Below are positions 12,728-26,164 of a DNA stretch of 64,000 nt, one piece after another (the stretch's first letter is position 1; every line of letters starts with the position of its first letter). Under the pieces are notes generated by a model. That model ran no database searches. It worked only from the letters and a program-made list of their open reading frames with translations, and was not told the DNA's origin. The DNA is taken from the NCBI GenBank assembly GCA_030549775.1, contig CM060178.1, forward strand, positions 70,664,556-70,728,555, given 5' to 3'. The DNA is from Tamarix chinensis (Eukaryota; Streptophyta; Magnoliopsida; Caryophyllales; Tamaricaceae). The position numbers and the translations under genes are program-made.

Positions 12728-15700
12728 AGTAATGTAACACCAATGAAATTCACTACTAATTTTTTTTATTTATGATTTAGCAAAAATAATTAAATCAAAA
12801 CTTGTAAATTTTGGGGATGTTACCGCCGTGATCAGTACAAGCCCGACCTCCCGCCGTTCCCGTACTAACCACAAGGCTAAAGGAAATTTAACAACCATCA
12901 TAATTCAAACTCAAATCAAGGATTCAATAAAGCACTAAGACAATCATAAGATAGAAATCAGAGTGCGTGAAATGAGTTACAATCAAGAATGCATAGTTAA
13001 AATTCCTTAAAAAGAACAAGGTCTACAAAACGATAAAAATTAAATATTGGAAATCCAATACAAAATAGAAGAACATAAGGAGTAAGTTTGGCCATGCCAC
13101 TCTCGATCTCCGTGCTAAGTCGATGCTCAACACTCAGCCTAACTCGATGCCTTGTAAGCATCAAAAGCATAAAAAATAGTATCACTAACCTGCACAAAGT
13201 CAGAGGAGCCTTCTGCTCGTGAGAGTGAGCAGCACCCATGAAATGGGTGGTTAGTACGCCACATACTGAGTAAGGTGACCAAGCACTAAGGACAACACAT
13301 AAGGGCACACAATACAAGCATGATAACATGACAACATACAATCTTTTAGATAAATAAAGGCCAAGTTGCAGTCTAGATAAACTGATTATTTAATCTCTGA
13401 TCAGTACCATACTTGTAATACCCCGTATTTTTAAAATCCAGATTTATCGAGTTTAATGATTTTATTAGTGTAATTTGATGTAAACAATTAATTATTTTAA
13501 CTTTAATTCATTTTATGGATTTATCGACGATTCTAATTTATATTTGAATTTAATTAATCGTTGTTGTTGCGAACCATTCTAGATAAATTCGTTCACGACA
13601 ATGATTTTATTATATTCTTATGAATTCAATTTTCGATTAAAAATATGTATTTTCATTCTTTCTTATATTTTTATTTTTAATATTTTAGATTTGTTTTCGA
13701 TTATAACTTTGTCATGTGATTTTGACTTTATTTTAGAGTTATAATTCGTTAACGAAATATATTATTTAAATTATGGAATTTCTGTTTAAATAGTTAAATT
13801 TATTTTAATGACTTTACCCGTAGACAATATTTCCGACTTTAACTTTATTCGTTTTCGGAAATCGTTAATATTTTTGGGAAGTTTTAAATTACAAAGATTT
13901 TCGTAGTTTATTTATAAATTTATTTTTGGAATTAATTTTCTTCCGTTTTATGCTTTTTGGTTTGCGGAAGACAGATTTCGAAAATTACTTAATTTAATCT
14001 CGATTTATTAGAATTTGACTTAAATATTTTATTATATGCTTTTAAATAATTTTTCGAGGCCTTATAATATATTTTCGTAAATAATATAAACTTTTACGTT
14101 CGTAGGTACATTCTTCTGAAATTGTTTATGAAATTCTTTATATAGTTCTGTTATTAATTTTAAGCTTTCGGAACCTTAAGAAATAACTTTTGTTTAATAA
14201 ATTTTAGATAAAATCTTTCAATAATAATTTTTAAACTTTTGGTATTTTATTTTAAGTTTATTTTTTTTTAAAAAAAGAGAAGCCCAAACCCGTGACGGTG
14301 CCCCAACCCTCCCTCTCTTCCTTTTTCCTTTTCCTTTCTTCCTTTCTCTTCTCATATTTTCCCCAACAGCCCCACCCTCTGGCCCCTGTGCTGTTCCCTG
14401 CGCCCCGAAACCCTAGCCTCCCTCACCTCCACTTCCCTGCTTCTCTTTCGTCGGCCGCCAGCTACCGCCACTGCCAGCCGCGAACGCCAATCACGAGCAG
14501 CCACACACAGCAGCTGAAGCAGAGCCGCTGCACCAACTGCGCGCAGGAGCAGCAACCCCAGCAGGTCTTGCCGCCGTCCGGCCACGGCAAGCGTCGCCGA
14601 CCACCGGCGAGCCATCCCTATTCCTCGACGAAGCTTCCCCGGCCCTCCTTTGTCCCGATTGTGTTGATTTCATTCGATATAAATTTCCGAAAACCCTAAT
14701 ATATATATTTGATTAATTGAGTATGATTTAGCTTGTGATAAGCTAAATTAGTTGTTTGATTATGTATATATATGCTGTAAGAATGATTTGGATGGGTTAA
14801 TTGTATGGTTGTATTGGAATTTTGGAAAAATTGATTTTTTGGCTGGGTTATGCCCGAATTTTTCGGATTCGTTCGATTTAGCTATTTTTGATAAATTGAT
14901 TATACAAAGTGTTTTAAAATATATCCAATTTCAATTTGGAACCGTCAATTCGAGAAATTTATGCAGTTTTTATCGGAAATTGATTCCTAGGTCAAATTTT
15001 GGGTGTAAGGAAATTGGGTCCTATAATTGAGCCGTTCCGCTCAATTGATTTTATAATATTGTTTAAAATGTATTTAATTTTATATTGGAAGTGTTGATTT
15101 GGGAAAATTGTGCGTAATTGATTGAAATTGGATTTTTAGGTCAAAACTCCCGTAGGTTTAAATTGGTTTGGGTAATCAGGTTATTTTATTCAATTGACTA
15201 TATAAATTACATTATAATATGTTTAATTACATTTTCAAACCGTCAATTGATATGTTTTGGCAAGAATTGATCGGGTTTGCGTTTCGGGCTAAAAAACCCT
15301 AATTGTGCTAAATTAAGTATTTCTTTTATTGGTTTTAAGCAATTGATTATTTGATATGTTATAAAATGTGTTTAATTGCATTTCCAAACATTCAATTTGA
15401 TTAAATTTATAGAATTTTAACGAATTGTATTTTCGGGCCTAAAACCCGAAATTTCAAGTGAAATTATGAAATTGATTACTTGTATTGTTGTTTTTCTAAA
15501 ATTGAATGTATAGAAATAGTTGAAATTGTATTAATTACTTTCTAATACCTTTAATTTGAATTAATTAAATTGAATTACCTGAGTTTGTGTCGTGGGCTTT
15601 AAAACCCTAATTTTGAAAATTGATCGTCTGGAATTGATTTATCGGAAGATCGTTTTGTTGAAATTATTTTTCTAGATTTATCTAAAATTAGTTTAATTGT

Positions 15701-17472
15701 GTTTTAAAACTATCAATTTGAGGTAATTGAAGTGATTTGGTCGATTCGTGGTTAGGCATTAAAAACCCTAATCTTCGGGGATGATTTTAAAAAATTAATT
15801 TTTGCTATGCGTCTCTTATCTAATCGATTTTTGTCTTTGGATTTTAAATCATTTAAGTTATGTTTTAATCTAATCAGTTTGGATTTGGTTCCATGCAAAT
15901 GATTGAGTTACCTATTTAGTTATAAAACCTAATGAATAGGCTATTTTCGATAAAGTAACTTATAATTGATTATCTTTCTTGGGCTTTCCAAATTAATTCG
16001 AAATGTCCTAAGTGTATTTGTATTACTCTGTTTTGAATTATATTTAATCTTAAATCTTAATAGAGCTATGCTTTTAAGTTCTAAGTTTTGGACACGTTTT
16101 CTGTGAAAGATCATTTGTGTCGCTTGTGTTTATTTAATTAGAATATGCGACTTATTGATTGATAGAATAGTTTCTAATTTAGTTTTTGATTTCTATCGGA
16201 TCTAGAAAAGCTTTCTCGTGGATCCACGAGCTAGTGATATCTCTCCCTCCTATCTCGCTTAGCTAGCTTCGGATCCAAGTAAGTCTCTACTTACCTCTAC
16301 TTATGGGTATTTAGTAAGGACGAAGCTATGGCATTGTGCTATGTGTGATGTGATGTGTTGATTGTTGTGTGCACCATGCTAATGTGTGTTATATGATGTA
16401 TGGATAACTTGTCTCATGTGTAGCGCAGCTTGGGAATTGAGGTACGTCGTGTGTGCTTCCATGATATGAGGATGACATGATTTATGTGTGATATTCTGTT
16501 GTGTTGATACGGCCCTCTAGGACATGCATGCTAGGGTTTCGGCACTATGAAATGGGACTAAAAGAATAATGAGATGGGGAATGGGAAGTGAGACCATTAA
16601 GGGGGATATGGGGTTGACCCAAATGAATAAGAGATAAGAAGTATGTATGGGAATTCTAAAGGTTGCATGGGGACTTGAGAGTTTTCATGGAGTGGATAAA
16701 TTTTGCATGGGGGTGATCCTTACGTGTGAAAAGTTGGTTTAGGGTGTAAATAAGCAAAAAGGAGAGTTGTGGAGCGATCAGAGACTTGTGAGGAAAAATA
16801 ATACGTAGGTCGGTGTAAGGGTGTGTGAGGGACCCGATTAGGGTTTTGGGAGGAAGTGATAACCTGGGAATGTTGGGAAGTAAAAGTGATTAAGGGAGAG
16901 TAGAGTATGGGTTAAGAATGAGAATTCTATTATACAAAAGATGAATATGTGTTTCCTTGTGAAAGAAGAGACTTGGGGATGAAAAGAGAGAGGTTACTTG
17001 TGGAAGAAGTGAGGTGCTAGGGTTTGATGTGGCCAACTAGGGTTTTACCGAGTACATGCGAGGTCGAGGAATAAAAGGGTATGACTTGGGGTTTGACTTA
17101 ATAAGGGTGAGATGTGGGGTGAAGAATGAGTAATGGTAAGGTAAGTGAGAAGAGGTTGGGCCACATAGGTCCAACTAGGGTTTCCAAGGGGAAAACCCTA
17201 GAGGTTGAGAATAGGCGAGATCGATGTCGTAGGGTGTTGGGTTTAACCTACACTTCTAGAAGTTGGTCTCTCATTATGTGTGAGCTTAAGGGGAAATAAT
17301 GTCGAGGTGTGACTAAGGGTGCACGAGTCTCAACATATGGGACGACCCCCTTTGAAAAGAAAACAGTAGAATGTTGTTGGCATGCATGTTAAGGTGATGT
17401 GTGACTTAATAAGACACTGATAAGACATTAATCACGTAAAGCGAAAGATGTCGAGCCGAACCCATGATTCTG

Positions 17473-17890
17473 TCCACCGGCTATAATAGTGGATCAGAGG
17501 CGTTTTGCCCTGTGCGTATTTTTCTGGTCCACCGGCTATAATAGTGGATCAGAGGCGTTTTGCCCTGTGCATTTATTTTCTGGTCCACCAGCTATAATAG
17601 TGGATCAGAGGCGTTCTGCCCTATGCGTTATCTTCCGGTCCACCAGCTATAATAGTGGGGGATCTCGTGCTCGACAAACCAAACGAATAAGTTAATCCAT
17701 GGGAAAGATACTAAGTACTTAAAGCGAAACACCATGTGAGTCGGGGCCATGATCCGGTCCACCGGCTATAATAGTGGATCAGAGACGTTTTGCCCTGTGC
17801 GTTTCTTTTCCGGTCCACCGGCTATAATAGTGGATCAGAGGCGTTCTGCCCTGTGCGTATATCTTCCGGTCCACCGGCGATAATAGTGGG
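17473..17890 (+). repeat. Subrepeat array of CCACCGGCTATAATAGTGG modules in A-1
   Basis: Seven modules at about 50-60 bp spacing, in two groups (four, then three) split by a spacer containing GATCTCGTGCTCGA. Each module has TCCAC and GTGGA arms around an 11-nt centre. The sequence between modules is also conserved (GAGGCGTTTTGCCCTGTGCG). Equivalent arrays occur in A-0, A-4, A-5 and A-6. Function unknown; position in the 3' third of the LTR would allow an enhancer role. Confidence 0.9.
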
Positions 17891-18618
17891 GCTCCCGCGT
17901 TCACATGGGCTATTGAAGAATGTGTGGAATGAACATATTATTAATGAGAATAAAGAATAAGTCTAAATGGACCACGACCGGCTTTTATTATCTGTTACTA
18001 CATGCTGCTTATGTGAGTATGCCACGTATTGAGTTTTAATAATACGAATCATTCCTACCTGAGGCGTATGAGCCACTTTATATTTCGGTTATACCACGCT
18101 TATATGTTAAATGGGATGTTACATATGTTTTTATATGTTACCATGGGTCTATGGCAAGATACATGCTGTGGGTTGTGAATATGTATGATATGGTATCAAT
18201 GTGTTGTACCAGGATTTAATATGCACTTGATGTATAGTTATATCTCTCCTATATGATAGGGTAGCGAGACTTACTCAGTATTGGACCCGTACTGATACTA
18301 CCTTGGTTGAATGGGTCCTGTGATGATCCACCGATGGTGGGGAGCAGACCTCTTGTGCAGGTTTAAGATCGGATACTGTTTTGGGGTGGAAGGCCTGACC
18401 TGAGTGAGTAGGCAATCCGGATATTGATCCTTCGGGATTTGTTTTTGTTTAGCTATATTTTCTATTACATTCCTATTTTGAGAAACATATTCTGGGGTTG
18501 TAATCCTAAATCGTATTCTAACTTCTGTTGACTTACCACTTATTAAGGATTTATTTTAAATGTTGTCTTGCGTTTTTTTTGATACTTCGTACTAAAGGTT
18601 TATCGGATATAGCCTTAT

Positions 18619-18664
18619 CACTTAGTACTGGAACGGTAGGAGTGAACCGGTCTGGTACTAAGTG
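18619..18664 (+). repeat. 46-nt inverted repeat near the 3' end of A-1
   Basis: Arms CACTTAGTAC and GTACTAAGTG pair perfectly over 10 bp. An inner CGGT/ACCG stem encloses an 8-nt loop. It ends 99 bp before the LTR 3' end. Equivalents in other copies lie at 54317-54362, 60677-60722 and 12828-12872. Confidence 0.85.
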
Positions 18665-20808
18665 TGGCGGTAATACCCCCGAGTTTACGGTTTTATCCTT
18701 TGCTTCCGCTAAACATTTTGATTTTAAACGAAAATTTTCAGTAGTAAATTTGGGGGTGTTACAATACTTTTTATCGATCCATGCGAGTACGGGAACCCCA
18801 CTATTATAGCCAGTGGATTGGTCACATACAACGTAGAACGCACCTGACCACTATTATATGCTAGTGGATCAGTCTCCATGGAAAGATGCTCCTGGCCATT
18901 ATTATGCTGGTGGATCGGTCTGGCCCCGACTTTCATGGTATTCCACTATAAGTACTTAGTGTCTTTTACGTGTCTTATCAAACTTAGGGTTTGGTTTATT
19001 GAGCTCAAGATCTCCCACTATTATAGCCAGTGGATCGGTCACGTACAGGGTAGAACGCACTTGACCACTATTACATGCTGGTGGATCGGTCTCCAGGGCA
19101 CCCCGGCACCTGGACACTATTATGCCGGTGCATCGGTCTGGGCTCGGCTCAATAATCTTCTACTTTAAATGATTATAATTTTATTATGTCTTATTCAACG
19201 GTTTCACTCTAGACATACATGAACAAATCTATCTACACTTATCCTCCCAAGAGGGCATGTCCCATATCTTGTGACTTCCGCACCTCCTAACACGCCCCCA
19301 ACAACCTCCCTTTATTATACTTGTTCACACTAGAGGCCCAACTCCTAAGTGAGTGGGTCAAGGCCCACCACCCTACACCTCCAATTCCACTTACTACCTT
19401 ACCCTAGGGTTTTCTCCAGAAACCCTAGTGTGGGCCTATGTGGCCCACCCTTCTCTACCTCCCACAATTGAAGCTGTTCAACACCCCGCACATCACATCC
19501 CTTAGGTTCAACCCTCATCATTTCACTTTATTCTCCCCGAGTATATGTGTGACCACGAAACCTTAGGTGACCACACCAAACCCTAGCATCCTTCTTTCAC
19601 CTGTCACCCCTCCATTTCTTATCTTCCACCCTTTCTTCTCCTATGATACTCATACTCACCCTACACATGACATTCCTCCATCCTCATCCCATACACCATT
19701 CACCCTCTGGTTATTTTTACTTTTACCACCATCTTAAATTAGGGTTCTCCTCCCAAACCCTAGCCAAGTCTCTTGTATATCCTTATACTAACCCACGTAT
19801 TATTTCTCACCCAAAGCCTCTAATCACCTAAACAGCTCTTCCCTTACCTTACTTACATCCCAATATAACTTTTCACACGTAAAATTCATCCCCATACGAA
19901 CCCCATACACCCCATACAAACCCTTAAAGTTTTCATGCAAAATCCTAGAATTCCCATGCAAACCCTAGATTCTCACATGCAAACCCTAGATTCTCCCTTA
20001 CAAGGTTCACCCACTCTTTTATTTTATTTAGATCCCCCCTTTATTCTTTCACTCATGGATCACGGGATGTTTAGGTCAATCCCACATTCTTTGGTCAACT
20101 CACTTCCCCTTGGTCAACTTACTTCCCTTTGGTCGACATACTTTCCCGTCTTTCTTTTTCATCTTTCTACCCCATATTAGCACATTAAATATCCAAGCAT
20201 GCATGTCCTAAAGGCCCACATCACATCATATCACAATTCACATTATATACATATTAAACACATGCCATAAGAAAGCACATGAGCATACCTCAACTCCAAG
20301 CTGCACTACACACAAAACAATCATAATAATAAACACAAGATACATAACATATCGTGATACACGACATATAAGGCACATAGCACACATAAGGCTTTGGCTA
20401 CATCCTTACCTAAAATGTCACCAGTCTTGGAGCACGCTCCTATGCCTTCTTAGGGTTTTGACTAGTTTCACCTATAAGAGGAAAAACTAAGGATTAATTT
20501 CCCTCCTACCAAAATACTTGTTATTTCTAAATTTATTCTCATATTAGGGTTACAATCATTAAAAAAAAGACTCCACAAGTGAAAGTAGGGTTTTTAATTC
20601 TCAAGTTAGACTACTAGAGTATTACTAGTCAAAATAGGTTTATGTTAATATTAATAACTATATTTATATTATTAAATCTAATAGATTTATTTCTTCTAAT
20701 AATATTACTAACATTAGTTATAGAAAAAATAGTGATATTAATAATGATAGTAATACTAATACTCATAGTAATAGAAACCCTAGTATTTTTAGGGCTAAGA
20801 CTAATAAT

Positions 20809-21175
20809 CTGTGATGCACGAGGACAGATGTTGGATGTCGTCCCCCGTCCCCGAAACGTCCCGCCTTTTAAAAAAAAATTTTGGTGTTAGAATTTATATT
20901 AAAATTATTTAATTAATTTTTTTATTAAAAAAATTATTAATGATTAAAATTAACTAATATAGGTAATAATTTTAGAAATTTTTTATTTTTCTCTTTTAAT
21001 TTTAGTAGATTTGATATATTTTTTTAAAAATATATATATAATATGTGTGTGTATATATATAGTTCTTTTTAACGTTTCTTGCCATCCCCGTTTCCTAAAT
21101 TTTTATGAAATGACGTTTCTGCGTTTCTTCCCATCCCCGTTTCCCTGTCCCCGTCCTTATCCCCGTGTAACACTG
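20809..21175. mobile_element. hAT-type MITE, 367 bp, inside A-0
   Basis: The left end CTGTGATGCACGAGGA and the complement of the right end, CAGTGTTACACGGGGA, are imperfect terminal inverted repeats (13 of 16 match). A perfect 8-bp duplication CTAATAAT flanks it (20801-20808 and 21176-21183). An 8-bp duplication and CA(G/C)TG-type ends are typical of the hAT superfamily. The interior holds runs like CCCCGTCCCCG near both ends and an AT-rich centre, with no transposase. Confidence 0.85.
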
Positions 21176-21311
21176 CTAATAATAGAGTTAGAGATAAAAT
21201 AATAAAATAATAATAGTAATACTAATGGAATACTAATAAAGCTAAGGATACTGATATTAATAATAATATTTGAAATAATGATAATATAAGGGTTCAAATA
21301 TTTTTACTATA

Positions 21312-21464
<153 letters not shown>

Positions 21465-21650
21465 ATGCTATAGTAACAATTTTAATAATAAAGACATTAG
21501 GAATAATATTGGCAATATTTGACTAATAAACAATAATAATATTAAGGTTTGAGTATTCTTCTTTTATTGCAACAAAATGATAACATGCCAAATCTAGTAT
21601 CAATAATAATAATAATAATCAAAATAATAGTAAAATAGGGTTTTGACCCC

Positions 21651-21686
<36 letters not shown>

Positions 21687-21749
21687 TTCCAAGGCTGTAA
21701 ATAGTAATAATAATAATAATAAATAATGATAATAATAATGATAACATAA

Positions 21750-21788
<39 letters not shown>

Positions 21789-23432
21789 TAATGATATAAT
21801 ACAAAAAAAAAATAAGGTTTGCATAAATAGGACTTAGGGGGTGAGAAGGGTCGAGGTACCATCTAGGGTTGATGGTGACCAGCGGCACCGGCATCGGTGG
21901 TAGGGAAAGATGGAGAGAAGGGGAAAATTTGAGTGTTTAGGCTAGAAAAGGGGAAATGAGAGTGGAATTTGGGATGGTTAAGGTTTCCCAAGTTGAGAGG
22001 GTTGGAATGGGGGTGGTGGGGTAGCCAAAGGCGACGGTGCAGGCGGCAGCGCAATGGTGACCGAGGGTGGTGGAAAGGGAGGAAGGACAAATGGAGGGTA
22101 GTGAAAGGTAGGGGAAGATCTGCAGGTAATTTTGGAGGGTATAAAGGGTGGTGGTTGTGGTGGGAGTGGCGGTGGACGGCGGTGCAAGGGCGTCGGTGGC
22201 TAGGGCATGGCTGATTGAGAAGGAGAATTTTCATGGCCGGTGTGGCTCGTGCAGGGCAAATTGAGGGTGTTGTTTGGTGGGGGGGTAATTCAGGGAGTGG
22301 TTTGGGTGGTGGCTTGGGCGGCGACGCTGGACGGAGGTGGAGTAGCTAGCGGCAAAATAGGCGGTGCAAACAAAAAAGGAGGGTTTTTGGGATGGGAGAG
22401 AAAGCTTGAATGAGGGGTGGATGAGGAGTATTTATAGGCTAAAGATGAGGGAGAAGGAGAGAGGGAGAAGAGTAAGGGTCAGTGGTAGGCGGGAAGGTCA
22501 CCGGTCGGCGGCCCAACAGCCGAAGATGGCCTGCGACATTTGCAGGTCGGTTGCTCGGGAAAGGGAAAAGGGGAGGAGGGAGAGTCACACGTGAGGAGAG
22601 AGAGGGGTTGGGATTAGGCGGAGGAGAGAGAGAGGAGGTGTTAGGGAAGAGGGTAGGGGCGGTAGGTTGGCATGCAATGACATAGAGGCTGCTTGCCTGC
22701 GTTGGGAAGAGGGAAGGTCGAGCACGAGGAGAGAGAGGGTTGGGGGAGAAAAGGAGGAAGAAGGGTGCGGCGGACCGGGGGTCCAGGAAAAAGAAAAAGG
22801 AGGAGCCGAACTAGGCGGGGGGAGAAGGAAGGGGAGGAGACTGTGCGGTGCAGGCCTGGGGCATGTAGGAGGAAGGGAGGGGGATTTGGGCTGGGCTGGC
22901 CTAGGTCGGGGGAGGGAAGAAAAAAAAGAAAAGAAGGAAGAGGGAAAAAGGAGAAAAGTAAAGAAAAGAAGGAAAAGAGGGGAAACAGGAAAAAAAGGGA
23001 AAAAGAAAAATAGGTGGGTTGGGGTATTTAAAATATTTTGTTATTTTGGGATATTTAAAAATAATAATATTTTCATAAAATAACAATTAAATTCCCTTTT
23101 TATGCTAATTTAGGATTTTTGAAAGATTTCTCCTAAATTCCATTTTAATTAGCAAAACACCCTAATTTTCTCCAATTAAATTATTTATAAATTTCCTATT
23201 TATTTTACCCTAATTAATCCCTCTTATTTTAATAAAATAATTTAATTAATAAATTTTCATAATAAATCCGTAATTATCCATAATTCTCGAAATTAGGGTT
23301 TTAGGGTAATTCATGCAATACCTTGTTTTTATAAACCTTAATTATAAAATGGTAATTATGTAAAGTTGGTTATAATAATTATTTTATGATATTTTGATCA
23401 AATTTATTAATTTTATGCTTATTATTATGGGT

Positions 23433-23472
23433 TACACACACAGACACACACAAACACACACACACACACACA
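23433..23472. repeat. (CA)n microsatellite in A-2
   Basis: An imperfect CA run with CAGACA and CAAACA interruptions. Confidence 0.9.
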
Positions 23473-26164
23473 ATTAGGTGAAAATATGGATAGAATTTAA
23501 TTTATTAGTTTTAAGCATAATTAGGACTCCAACCCATATATGTTTTGCTCAAGAACCCTAATTCTGTTAACATAATATTTTTCCCTGACCACTTTTCTCC
23601 ATATATCACCCTACTCTATTATGTGTAGTCTTCCCCATATTCGACCTTCCCTAATGTGTAATCTCATGAACACCATCTTCCCATTCTCATATATGCCTAT
23701 GACCTTTTCCCCCTTATGTGTGCTCATCCATGTTGACCTTGCCCCACTCTCATGCTATGACTCATATAAGTCTTCACCTCCTTTTGTTTCATATTTTAAT
23801 TCAATGACTAACTCCCTATTTCCCTTCTTCTTCTTCTCCCTTCTCCCTACTATGACTTGGTGCGAACAAGCACTACCACACCATCATCAACCACACTACA
23901 ACATATCAACATCAACAGTAACCCAACCACCACATTTTTCTTCTACAAACAATGAGCACCACCACCCCACCAGAGTCCTCACCAACCATCACCAACCCAT
24001 GTTGCTTCTTCTTCTCTCACCACCATGCTTTAATTCTTCTTTTTTGTTGAGTGTATGCTCGTGCATTTATCTCACATGACATATGCATAGCTCCATGCAC
24101 ATCTCTTGCATTTATCTTCTCTTTTTTTTCTTGCATAATTGTGCCCCTATGTATAGCCTATGTGTTCCTGCACTCCCTACCTATGTGTATTCCATGCTCT
24201 TGACTTGGACTGCATGCCTTCAATCTTTCCTTAGAGAAACCATGCTTGTCCCATGTCATTTCTTCCCCTAGCTTTCCCCTATGAATAAAACCACCGGTGC
24301 ACTCCTTTAGCTACGTGAACCATCATCAAAACCCTTTCCTTTGACTTCAACCATTCCTATTGAACAATACCCTCTAGTAATGGCCATAAGTGCCATTTCT
24401 CTCCCTTTTGCTTTAACACCTTCCATCGTTGCCCTCCTCCCTTCTTGTGTGACCTTTTTTAGTTGTTCCTTGCTTCATTGTTACCTAGTTATTTTCTAAC
24501 CCTCTTTCCTAAGTTGATTTTAATTAATTTTAGTTATTATTATGTTATACTATATGCTAATATATGTTTTGATTGTGTTGATGTAAAGAGTCTAAGAGGT
24601 AGAGTGGAGACTAGTAGGGTGAATCTTAATTTTTTTTTGCTTAGATAAGAGGTAATTATACCCTTTTATTGAGTTGTGAAATCACGTGTTGATACATAAA
24701 GGTCGTTATGTTTCTTAGGGTTGATTTACTCATGGGTTTGTGAAGGCATATATGTATGTGTATATATGTAGGAATTATTACAATAAGTGTGCAAGTGTTA
24801 TGGAAAGGTGTGAATGTTAATGTATGATATAAATAATTAACATGTAATCGATGTATTATTTAATAAGAGATATATGCATGTTCAATATTTAACCATATGC
24901 ATGTTTAGGGCTTAGTTAGGGATTCTAATCTTGTTGAGTTATGATGTAATTGCCATGATAAGTGTATCATGATTATCATTACATTATAGCTAAGGTTGAT
25001 ACAAATAGTATAAAAGCATGAACACATGATTAAGGTTTGTAAATGTAAATTAATAAATGTATAAGAAGTAAAAAATATAGCTAATCACTACATCATAAAG
25101 ATTACATATGTGTTATGTGTGATATTGGTGAACACCCTATAATATACTAATACTTAAAGTATAATACCTCAAGATTTAGGAATGATTTCTCTCTAGAGTT
25201 AACTACTCTAGAGATGAGGTAGAAGTACTTGGTTTGTTTATTCATCAATGCTACCATTGTGCTCCAAAGGCCCTAGTCTTCTCTATAGGTGACCTATGGG
25301 CTCTATAGGGGGTATCGATGCTTAAGGATCTAATGTCCTAGGTGGGTACTATGTTGCACTATGCACTAGTATGACTAGAGTTCTATTATGCCTCTAGGTT
25401 AGATGGTTGGGAGGGTACCTTGATGTTTTGTGTGCTAGTATAACCGGTGTACTTTTATATCTCTAGGTTATTATTATATCCCCTCAAGCAATTAAAAATT
25501 GAAGTTAATATTATACAAGATTGTAAATGGTTTGATATGGGTATTATTTTGGTAGCTACCATTGTGCACTTCCTAATTTTGGTATATGGTTTTGTAGTCA
25601 CCTTAGTGCCCAACCTTTGGTATTTGGAATTGTTTTAGATTTGCTTATTTATTAGTTGCCTCAGTACCCTAACCTTGGTATTTGTAATTTATTTGATAAT
25701 GTCAGTTTTGGTCATTTATTGCATGTTTTCCTTAACGTACCTCTGATATGTTATTATCTTAGTGCCCCATTTGGCCTTGCATTTTAGTATTATATAGTGG
25801 TTCACTCATTACTATAGTACTAACAGGTTCTATTTGGTGGTCCTCTACCTATTCAATAGGCAGTGATGACCTTGCATAATTATTTTGAGGGTTTGGCTTG
25901 ATGGATGTTGGTAGAGGTTTGAGAGTTAAGATTATCTAGTGTTAGCCTTGTGATGTTTTATCCTTGGAATCTTATGTCCTTTGTATTTTGATTACCATTA
26001 TTATGTGGAGAATATTATCCATAAATTTTATCTATATATTTCCTTCTATTTTCGATGCTTATTTTGGTTATGACTTGTTTGAGCCTTTACATATGGCATA
26101 GTAAGTGTAGAGGCAACATTTCCCTAAAAATAAAGTTCTAAGTAGTAAATTTAAGGGTGTTATA

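Larger units (their letters stand above)
13414..18763 (+). mobile_element. Solo LTR A-1 (family A), complete, 5350 bp
   Basis: It starts TGTAATACCCCGTATTTT and ends TTTGGGGGTGTTACA, giving 11-bp near-perfect terminal inverted repeats, and is flanked by a perfect 5-bp duplication ATACT (13409-13413 and 18764-18768). Internal order: AT-rich 0.9 kb; pyrimidine- and GC-rich block (14.28-14.70 kb); a long AT-rich section; a purine-rich section (16.5-17.3 kb); seven CCACCGG modules (17.47-17.89 kb); a TTACTCAGTATTGGACC section; and a 46-nt hairpin 99 bp from the end. No gag or pol sequence, so it is read as a solo LTR left by LTR-LTR recombination; a large non-autonomous element is the alternative. 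Confidence 0.85.

Noticed and set aside
14292..14699. Possible 135-codon gene in the GC-rich part of A-1
   Set aside because: It is the pyrimidine-rich block found in all family-A LTRs, with no conserved frame between copies; low-complexity Pro/Ser/Gln composition.
17473..17890. CRISPR-like look: short near-identical repeats at about 55-bp spacing
   Set aside because: The spacers are themselves repeated, the array is inside a plant LTR and recurs in other LTR copies, and the genome is eukaryotic.
13414..18763. A-1 as a DNA transposon or Helitron
   Set aside because: TG...CA ends with 5-bp duplications and similarity to the ends of a pol-bearing LTR element fit an LTR better; no TC...CTRR Helitron ends were seen.
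21863..23083. Several overlapping frames on both strands, Arg/Gly/Glu- or Pro/His-rich
   Set aside because: They are the same low-complexity block in reverse orientation in A-0; no domain and no conservation between copies.
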